Source: DASZZV01 sp035544835 | GTDB lineage: Bacteria > Acidobacteriota > Thermoanaerobaculia > Gp7-AA8 | NCBI GenBank assembly: GCA_035544835.1 | Contig: DASZZV010000224.1 | Coordinates: forward strand, 1 to 22,466 | Length of the DNA: 22,466 nt | Direction: 5' to 3' | Part shown: positions 11,796 to 17,639 of the stretch, in pieces | Position numbering within the stretch: position 1 is the stretch's first letter | Layout: each line of letters opens with the position of its first letter | Program-made: the position numbers and the translations under genes | The notes under the pieces: generated by a model | What the model saw: the letters and a program-made list of their open reading frames with translations, nothing else | Told to the model about the DNA's origin: nothing | The model's database searches: none

Positions 11796-12911
11796 ATGGA
11801 AGCAGTCTTGTCGACGAGTGGCCTCGAAGGTGTCGTGACCGCGCATACCCGTCTGAGCAGCGTGGACGGGGAGAAGGGCGAGCTGATTCTCGCCGGCTAT
11901 CCGGCTGAGGAGATCGCGCCGCGGGCGATCTTCGAGGAGATGGCCTGGCTCCTGTGGAACGATGTTCTTCCCACCAGCAAAGAGCTGGAGGATTTCCGGC
12001 AGGCTCTTTCCGGCCGGCGCGAGCTCGAGGAGATCACAGTCGACGTGATCCGCCGGGCCGCCGCCAGTGGCGCGCCAGCGATGGACGCGCTCCGAATGGG
12101 AGCGGCAACAATTCCTTCGCTCCCTGACGGCGAGGCAGCGCTGGCGCTGCTGGGAAAGTTTCCGGTCATGGTCGCTGCGTACTGGAGGTTTCGATCGGGA
12201 AGGCCTCTGTTAAGTTCACGACCGGAGCTGGGACACGCCGCAAACTTTCTGTACCTGTTAAGCGGTGAAGAGCCGTCCGAGCAGCGTCGAGAGGCGCTCG
12301 ATATCTATCTCAATACCGTGAGCGATCATGGGATGAACGCTTCAACGTTCACGGCACGAGTCATCGTCTCGACGCAGTCGGACCTGGTCTCGGCCGTGAC
12401 CGGCGCCGTTGGTGCCCTCAAGGGTCCGCTCCACGGCGGAGCGCCTGGTCCCGTCCTGGACATGCTCCGGCAGCTCTACGCCTCGCGGGACATCGACGGT
12501 TATGTCCGGGAGAAGCTGGCCCGTGACGAGAGGATCATGGGATTCGGCCATCGCATCTATAAGGTGCGCGATCCGCGGGCCGAGATTCTGGGAAAGGCCG
12601 CGGAAGCGCTCTATGGTGACGAGGGGAATTTCTACCAGTTCGCAATGCGTGTGGAGCGGCGAACTGTCGAGCTGCTGGCCGAGCTCAAGCCGGGGCGGCG
12701 ACTGCAGACCAACGTCGAGTTTGCGACCGCGCTGCTGCTTCACGGCATCGGAATCGATACCGACCTGTTCAGCGCCATTTTTGCCATCGGCCGCGTAGCA
12801 GGCTGGCTCGCCCACGGTCTCGAGCAGCGTCGCAACAACCGGCTGATCCGGCCGCAATCGGTGTATGTGGGACCGTCGGATCGAAAGTGGATCGCGTTAG
12901 AGGAACGGTAG
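11796..12911 (+). CDS. gltA: Citrate synthase (short, dimeric-type family)
   Basis: This 371-residue enzyme of the citrate/2-methylcitrate synthase family condenses oxaloacetate with acetyl-CoA at the entry of the TCA cycle. Active-site elements are DHGMNAST (177-184, H178), GPLHGGAPG (210-218, catalytic H213) and IMGFGHRIYKVRDPRA (247-262, H252 and oxaloacetate-binding Arg). The position of the catalytic Asp (NVDF in most citrate synthases) is occupied by Glu in TNVEF (E308), as I recall for some CitA-like members. The length is that of the compact type without the Gram-negative NADH-binding N-domain. The start is well supported: GGAGGT five bases before ATG. A 2-methylcitrate synthase role cannot be excluded, but no prpB/prpD genes lie nearby. 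It stands alone between the mccA promoter and a GC-rich repeat. Confidence 0.93.
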   Translation: MEAVLSTSGLEGVVTAHTRLSSVDGEKGELILAGYPAEEIAPRAIFEEMAWLLWNDVLPTSKELEDFRQALSGRRELEEITVDVIRRAAASGAPAMDALRMGAATIPSLPDGEAALALLGKFPVMVAAYWRFRSGRPLLSSRPELGHAANFLYLLSGEEPSEQRREALDIYLNTVSDHGMNASTFTARVIVSTQSDLVSAVTGAVGALKGPLHGGAPGPVLDMLRQLYASRDIDGYVREKLARDERIMGFGHRIYKVRDPRAEILGKAAEALYGDEGNFYQFAMRVERRTVELLAELKPGRRLQTNVEFATALLLHGIGIDTDLFSAIFAIGRVAGWLAHGLEQRRNNRLIRPQSVYVGPSDRKWIALEER

Positions 12912-13047
12912 GGACGCGCGACAACTGTTCATAGGATGCCGAAGGATCGTAGGGGCGCGCAGCTTGCGCGCCCGCAGCTCGGGCGGGGTGAAAGTTCGTA
13001 CGGACGAACACTGAGGGTACCGGACGCGCAGCTGCGCGTCCCTACGC
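12908..13047. repeat. GC-rich palindromes (GCGCGC type) after citrate synthase
   Basis: GGGCGCGCA-GCT-TGCGCGCCC (12953-12973) is a 9-bp hairpin, and 13022-13041 is a perfect 20-base palindrome centred on AGCT. Both are framed by GTAGGG- on the left (12908, 12950) and -CCCTACGCC on the right (13047). The same flank follows the palindrome at 932-950. The cluster fills the gap between the convergent citrate synthase and zinc-ribbon genes. Confidence 0.75.
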
Positions 13048-13068
13048 CGCAGGTGAGGTTCATAACGC

Positions 13069-13093
13069 AAAAAGGCGGGCCTTTCGGCCCGCC
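13069..13093 (-). terminator. Rho-independent terminator of the zinc-ribbon gene
   Basis: On the minus strand GGCGGGCC-GAAA-GGCCCGCC forms a perfect 8-bp stem with a GNRA loop, followed by TTTTT. It lies 28 bases past the stop of the zinc-ribbon gene. Confidence 0.92.
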
Positions 13094-13121
13094 TGGATTG
13101 GTTTGGTATGGCTCGCGGCTA

Positions 13122-13433
13122 CTATGCGTAGCTGTTGGAACGGGGCTGGGAACGGCGGCTGTTGTAGCAATCGCGGCAGTAGACCGGCTTGCCACTCACC
13201 GGGGTAAAGGGGACTTCGGTGCTCACGCCACAGCTGTCGCAGGTCACGCTCACCATCGAACGCTCGCGACCGCTGCCGCCTCCGGAAGTCTTCCGTTTGT
13301 CACGGCAATTTTTGCATCGCTTCGGCTCGTTTGTGAATCCGCGCTCCGCGTAGAACGCCTGCTCATTCTTGGTGAAAACGAACTGCCCGTTACACTCGAC
13401 ACAATTGAGGTTTTTGTCGTTGAAAGAGTCCAT
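13122..13433 (-). CDS. Small protein with two CxxC zinc ribbons
   Basis: This 103-residue protein has four CxxC pairs: C11/C14 and C40/C43 (CVEC, CKNC) make the first zinc site, C65/C68 and C86/C89 (CDSC, CRDC) the second. Between them lies a Gly/Ser/Arg-rich linker (KTSGGGSGRERS). The pattern fits the small zinc-ribbon (CxxC-x-CxxC) family of unknown function; the first half begins with the family-typical LNCVECNGQFVFTKNEQAFY. Basic residues and the zinc fingers suggest nucleic-acid or ribosome association, which is inference. The ATG has AGGAG about 12 bases upstream, and a strong terminator follows the gene, so it is a single-gene unit, probably well expressed. Confidence 0.85.
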   Translation of the reverse strand: MDSFNDKNLNCVECNGQFVFTKNEQAFYAERGFTNEPKRCKNCRDKRKTSGGGSGRERSMVSVTCDSCGVSTEVPFTPVSGKPVYCRDCYNSRRSQPRSNSYA

Positions 13434-13736
13434 GGGACTTTGATCTCCTGAAAATGCACTACGTAAGATGGTGAATCGCCGCAGCGTCTACGCGCGCGGG
13501 GTGCCGCGACATTTGAACCCCGCAAGTCAAGCCTGATGCCCTGCCGTGGAGTACGATCACACCCCTTTCACACACGAATCTCCAAGACAGGAGTCGACCT
13601 CTGTGCTTGGACCCTTTGAATTCGTTGTGGTCAAGTTTTAGCATAGGAAGACAAACGATGGCAACGAATATCAATGTTTTACAATAACTTACGATGCGCT
13701 CAGCCATCCGTTTCCGCTGCAGAAACCCAGTGAAAA
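13434..13736. other. Intergenic region between divergent zinc-ribbon and DUF72 genes
   Basis: These 303 bases separate two divergent starts and presumably hold both promoters. I see the AGGAG of the zinc-ribbon gene but no promoter I would commit to, no long palindrome and no plausible gene. The part from about 13600 is richer in A and T than its surroundings. No good ribosome-binding site precedes the DUF72 ATG. Confidence 0.6.
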
Positions 13737-14579
13737 ATGCGGGTTAGGGTCGGTCCGGCCGGGTGGAGTTACAAGGACTGGACAGGTCCCGTTTACCCCT
13801 CCCCGAAAAGCTCTAAATTTGATGAGCTGGCATTTCTGGCGGGCCTCTTCGACACTATCGAGGTCAACTCTTCCTTTTATCGGATCCCACCCGCCTCTCA
13901 CAGTAAGAGCTGGCTCAAGCGCAGCGCTCACAACGAGGACTTTCTCTTCACTGCCAAACTCTTCAAGGGCTTCACCCACGAGAAGAAGGCCTTCGACGAG
14001 GGCGACGTGAACGCCTTCCGCGCTTTTCTCGATCCGCTGTACGAGGCCCAGAAGCTGGGAGCGTTGCTCATTCAGTTTCCGTGGAGCTTCAAGGAAGGGG
14101 GAGGCGACGCCATTCCGTTTCTCCACGATCTCTTCGCCTCCTTTGCCCCCTACCCCAAGGTGCTGGAGGTCCGTCATGGCAGCTTTCAGAATAACGATTT
14201 TCTGCACTTCCTCGAGGACGAGGGGGTCGGTTTTGTCAACATCGATCAGCCGATCTTCGGCGACTCGGTGCGGCCCTCAGACGCCGTCACGGCCCCTCGG
14301 AGCTACGTCCGCTTCCACGGAAGGAACTACGGGAAGTGGTTCGCCCACGAGGAATCGTGGGAGCGATACGACTATCTGTATCCGCCCAGTGAGCTGAAGC
14401 CATGGGTAAAGCGTGTCGAGAACATGTCTGAAAAGAGTGAGGTCTTCGTCATCATGAACAACCATTTCCGCGGCCAGGCCGTGGTGAACTCGATCGAGGT
14501 GATGCAGTCGCTCGGGAAGACGGTCGAGATTCCGCCGCAGTTAGCAGCGGCATATCCGGGGCGGATGAAGGGGGCCTGA
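13737..14579 (+). CDS. DUF72 (YecE-like) family protein
   Basis: This 280-residue protein is complete for the DUF72 family, a TIM-barrel-like fold of unknown function. Typical elements in order are VGPAGWSYKDWTGPVYP (5-21), a segment around FDTIEVNSSFYRIPP (38-52), FLFTAKLFKGFTH (69-81), LGALLIQFPWSF (107-118), VLEVRHGSF (142-150), SYVRFHGRNYGKWF and, near the end, VFVIMNNHFRGQAVVNSIEV with the conserved asparagines. The conserved Glu/Asn/His residues suggest a catalytic pocket, but no reaction is established. The start ATG follows GTGAAAA and lacks a clear Shine-Dalgarno sequence. A repeat copy separates it from selB downstream, so the two need not be co-transcribed. Confidence 0.92.
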   Translation: MRVRVGPAGWSYKDWTGPVYPSPKSSKFDELAFLAGLFDTIEVNSSFYRIPPASHSKSWLKRSAHNEDFLFTAKLFKGFTHEKKAFDEGDVNAFRAFLDPLYEAQKLGALLIQFPWSFKEGGGDAIPFLHDLFASFAPYPKVLEVRHGSFQNNDFLHFLEDEGVGFVNIDQPIFGDSVRPSDAVTAPRSYVRFHGRNYGKWFAHEESWERYDYLYPPSELKPWVKRVENMSEKSEVFVIMNNHFRGQAVVNSIEVMQSLGKTVEIPPQLAAAYPGRMKGA

Positions 14580-14602
14580 GCCTTGGCTCGATCTCGACTC
14601 TT

Positions 14603-14729
14603 CTTATGTGGCACAGGCACTCTTGCCTGTGTGTCGGCCGTCGAGGCCGACTTCTCTGTGGATTATTCTCAGGAACGCCACGGCTCGACGCCGTGGCACA
14701 CAGGCGAGAGTGCCTGTGCCACACAAAAG
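14603..14729. repeat. 125-bp multi-hairpin repeat, copy C
   Basis: The left arm is 14603-14633 and the right arm about 14697-14729. Hairpin 1 (TCGGCC-GTCGA-GGCCGA, 14634-14650) and hairpin 2 (CCACGGC-TCGAC-GCCGTGG) are the same as in copy A. It differs by a few bases in the arms (CTTATGTGG, GGCGAGAG, ACACAAAAG) and in the spacer (CTCTGTGGATTATTCTCAGG). It lies more than 12 kb from copies A and B, so the family is dispersed. It sits between the DUF72 gene and selB and creates a false upstream extension of the selB frame. Confidence 0.88.
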
Positions 14730-14791
14730 GTCGACAAATATCGCCGACACCTCTTGTGACTCACCTCTCCTCCGCTTACAGTTCCACCCGA

Positions 14792-16696
14792 ATGACGCTC
14801 AAGAAACGGGTACTCGGAACCGCAGGACACATTGATCACGGCAAGACATCTCTCGTGCGGGCGCTGACCGGCATCGATTGCGACCGGCTCCCCGAGGAAA
14901 AACGGCGCGGCATCACCATCGACCTTGGCTTCGCCAGCTGGATCACCGAAGAGTTCCAGATCGGTTTTGTCGATGTTCCTGGGCACGAGCGTTTCGTGAA
15001 GAACATGCTGGCCGGAATCGGTGGCATCGATGCAGCGCTGCTCGTCGTCGCCGCCGATGAGTCGTTGAAGCCGCAGACCCGCGAGCATTTTGCGATCTGC
15101 AAGCTCCTGCAGATACCGACCGGTCTGGTGGCCATCACCAAGAGCGACCTGGTAGAGGACGACATTCTCGAGATCGTTCGACTGGAAGTCGAGGAGTTGA
15201 CGCGTGGAAGCTTTCTCCACAAACGCCCGATCATCCCGGTGAGCAGCACTACCGGAGCCGGTATCCCGGAGCTTCGCGAAGCCATTCTTGGTGTTCTGAG
15301 AGATACCGCGGAGCGCGACACGGCCGGTCGGCTTTTCCGCCTCCCCATCGATCGAGCCTTCTCGCTGAAAGGGTTCGGCTCCATCGTCACCGGCACGACG
15401 GTGAGCGGATCGGTGCGCAGTGATCAGAGTCTGGCCATCATGCCCGGCCCGGCCGCGAGCAGGGTTCGATCCATTCAGGTTCACGGCCAGAATCGAGAGT
15501 CCGCGAACGCCGGCGAGCGAACCTCCATCAACCTGCCTGACGTTGAGCTCGACTCGCTTCATCGCGGTCAGCAACTGGTCGCGGCCAACACGCTTCGGGA
15601 GTCCCAGGTGCTCACCGTCGAGCTGGAGCTCCTTCCCGATGTGAAGCCGCTCAAGAATCAGAGTCGCATCCGCTTCCACCACTTCTCCTCGGAGCTGCTT
15701 GGGAACATCCGCATTCTCTCCGCCGAGGGAGATACGGTGGGGCCGGGAGAGACCGCATTTGTCCAGATCAGACTCGAGTCACCGGTCGTGGCGGTGTCGG
15801 GAGATCGTTTTGTGATCCGGCGTTACTCGCCGCAGGTAACGATTGGTGGCGGACGGATTCTCGATCCCTATTTGCCGAAGATGTCACCGGGAACTCGCAA
15901 GTCATTGCTTCGGAGTTTCGCCGATGGATCTATGGTCGAGCGGCTGGAGCTCAGGTCGAAGCTGGAGGGGGTCCGTGGAATCACGGCCGCCGATATGGTC
16001 GCATCGACGGGACGCAGAGTGGACGACATCCTTCAAGAGGTCAGGAAGGAAGCACCGAAGACGTTGATGTCCATTGGCACGGGTGCATCAACGCGCTGGT
16101 TTCATCGCGACGAGATCGGGGCGCTGGAGAAGCGGGCCATGGATTTCGTCCGGCGCTTTTTCTCCGAGAACCGCACCGCAGCCTCTCTCCCCAAGAGCGA
16201 GCTCATTCAGAAACTGTTGCCGGCAGATCTCGATGGCGCCTCCACCGAGTTTCTGCTGCGACATCTGGAGAAGGAAAAGATTCTCGAAATCCACGGCGAC
16301 GATATCGACGTCCCGGGCCGGGCGAAGAGGCTCTCGGGAATCGAGGGGGACCTGGCGCGTCAGATCGAGGTGCGTTTTGCCGAGGCCGGGCTCAAGCCGC
16401 CGCCGGTGTCAGAGCTGATCAAGACCATCAATCAGAAGCCGAAGGTGATCGAGGGAGTGGTCGGCTATCTGGTCAAGACCGGCACGCTCCTTCGGCTCGC
16501 TGAGGGTGTGTATATGCACAAAGACGCTGCCGCGGCTGCGAAGGGAGATCTCCAGTCGCATCGCGGTGAGCAGATCGAGATCGGCTGGTTCAAGGATTTC
16601 TTTTCCCTGAGCCGGAAGATCGCTATACCCCTGCTCGAGTACTTCGACCGGCAGGGGGTGACGAAACGCATGGGGGATTCGAGGATGATCCTTTGA
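14792..16696 (+). CDS. selB: Selenocysteine-specific elongation factor SelB
   Basis: SelB is a GTPase that delivers Sec-tRNA to UGA codons marked by a SECIS hairpin. The 634 residues have the expected order: G1 GTAGHIDHGKTSLV (9-22), switch I/G2 with EKRRGITIDLGFA (36-48), G3 DVPGHERFVKNMLAG (61-75), G4 TKSDL (116-120), G5 PVSSTTG, EF-Tu-like beta-barrel domains II and III to about 365, and a C-terminal region of winged helices (about 370-634) that binds the SECIS element. I chose ATG at 14792: the frame stays open to 14606, but that extension is translated repeat C. No selA, selD, tRNA-Sec or recognisable selenoprotein gene is in the window, so the rest of the pathway must lie elsewhere. Confidence 0.96.
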   Translation: MTLKKRVLGTAGHIDHGKTSLVRALTGIDCDRLPEEKRRGITIDLGFASWITEEFQIGFVDVPGHERFVKNMLAGIGGIDAALLVVAADESLKPQTREHFAICKLLQIPTGLVAITKSDLVEDDILEIVRLEVEELTRGSFLHKRPIIPVSSTTGAGIPELREAILGVLRDTAERDTAGRLFRLPIDRAFSLKGFGSIVTGTTVSGSVRSDQSLAIMPGPAASRVRSIQVHGQNRESANAGERTSINLPDVELDSLHRGQQLVAANTLRESQVLTVELELLPDVKPLKNQSRIRFHHFSSELLGNIRILSAEGDTVGPGETAFVQIRLESPVVAVSGDRFVIRRYSPQVTIGGGRILDPYLPKMSPGTRKSLLRSFADGSMVERLELRSKLEGVRGITAADMVASTGRRVDDILQEVRKEAPKTLMSIGTGASTRWFHRDEIGALEKRAMDFVRRFFSENRTAASLPKSELIQKLLPADLDGASTEFLLRHLEKEKILEIHGDDIDVPGRAKRLSGIEGDLARQIEVRFAEAGLKPPPVSELIKTINQKPKVIEGVVGYLVKTGTLLRLAEGVYMHKDAAAAAKGDLQSHRGEQIEIGWFKDFFSLSRKIAIPLLEYFDRQGVTKRMGDSRMIL

Positions 16697-16723
16697 GGCG
16701 TAGCACCTAACTTAACTAACTAA

Positions 16724-16806
16724 CGGCTAAATGGAAAATGAGAAATTAAGAATGGAGAACTACAGGCCCTCGGTTTCTAAATTCTAAATTTTTCGTTTTT
16801 CATTTG
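16724..16806. repeat. AT-rich inverted repeat between selB and the lipoprotein gene
   Basis: An A-rich left side (AAATGGAAAATGAGAAATTAAG, split as AAATGGAAAATG plus AGAAATTAAG, from 16729) is answered by a T-rich right side (CTAAATTCTAAATTTTTC, then GTTTTTCATTT). The composition differs sharply from the GC-rich genes. It is the same type as 21861-21990. Because U-runs follow the stem on each strand, it could serve as a bidirectional terminator for the convergent genes. It contains the stop codon of the lipoprotein gene. Confidence 0.7.
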
Positions 16807-17639
16807 ACGTCTTGCCGTGCACGACCACCCACAGATCCCAAGCCGCGGCGCTGGATTACACCAGGGGCCCCTGGAGCGACAATACTAGGCGGTGTCAGAT
16901 CGCGGTAACCCTCGGGAATCTGGAACCACGCCGCGGGCACCCGTTTACTCGTCACCGATTGGAGCACTCGCTGGATAACGAGCTCTTTGCCATCCCAGGT
17001 CATTCTGCTCCGTTCGAGGACCGGCATTCCGCGGACCTTCTCAAAGACCGGTACGGTGTCGCGAAGCATTCCAGCGAAAGGTGCGGAGAGTGGTTCCGAC
17101 AGAAGGAGAAGAGAGAGGAGGGGCTCCGGCGTAAGGCTTTTCGTAGAGATCCACACCTCTCGTTGGTACGGGCCTACGGCGACAGTCAGACGACGCGCTT
17201 CCCATGATCGAAACGTCTCCGGCCGCACCGATGCGGTAACAACCGCCCGCGGAATTCCGTCCGGCAGCTCTTTCGACACGATCTTACGCCGCTCCGACAC
17301 GAGCGTCGGGAGGTCGACGGTCCGGTAGCTTCGATCGCCATTGTTGACGAAGGTGACCGTACGCCCGGTGATATCGATGAGTCGCCATCGATCGGCCTCA
17401 TCGCCGATGCGCGTCTTTCCGACAGGATCGATCACCACGAGGTATTCGAAGGCGACCCTCTTCGGCAGAAGGTCCACGTGATACGAAAGTACGGTGGCCT
17501 GGACACGCGGGATGTTTGCGAGAACCCGTCGTTCTTTCGCCACACTGACCGCCTTTCGGCTGTCGTGGCAGGCCGTGACGCTCAGGAACAGAAGACAAAG
17601 GGCCAACAACGCAGCACTGGCGCCTCGCGCTGCGTTCAT
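16800..17639 (-). CDS. Putative lipoprotein of unknown function
   Basis: This 279-residue protein begins MNAARGASAALLALCLLFLSVTAC: a short basic N-region, a hydrophobic stretch and the lipobox SVTAC, so C24 would be lipidated and the mature protein anchored in the envelope. I do not recognise a named domain. The mature part has many beta-type stretches (ATVLSYHVDLLPKRVAFEYLVVI, broken here as ATVLSYHVDL and RVAFEYLVVI; WRLIDITGRTVTFVNN; RMTWDGKELVIQRVLQSV), which recalls DUF4412/LolA-like sheet proteins, but that is only a resemblance. I chose the ATG at 17639 because it overlaps the polA stop by four bases (ATGA), which implies translational coupling. The last codons and stop lie in an AT-rich repeat, so the C-terminal tail may be repeat-derived. 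Confidence 0.8.
   Translation of the reverse strand: MNAARGASAALLALCLLFLSVTACHDSRKAVSVAKERRVLANIPRVQATVLSYHVDLLPKRVAFEYLVVIDPVGKTRIGDEADRWRLIDITGRTVTFVNNGDRSYRTVDLPTLVSERRKIVSKELPDGIPRAVVTASVRPETFRSWEARRLTVAVGPYQREVWISTKSLTPEPLLSLLLLSEPLSAPFAGMLRDTVPVFEKVRGMPVLERSRMTWDGKELVIQRVLQSVTSKRVPAAWFQIPEGYRDLTPPSIVAPGAPGVIQRRGLGSVGGRARQDVK

Noticed and set aside
14606..14791. An upstream extension of selB by 62 codons (MWHRHSCLC...)
   Set aside because: These codons are the translated repeat copy C; the same nonsense peptide appears in copies A and B. SelB homology begins at the ATG at 14792.
16697..16799. A tRNA-Sec gene (selC) beside selB
   Set aside because: The sequence after selB is an AT-rich inverted repeat without a long acceptor stem, a TCA anticodon loop or a TTCGA T-loop.
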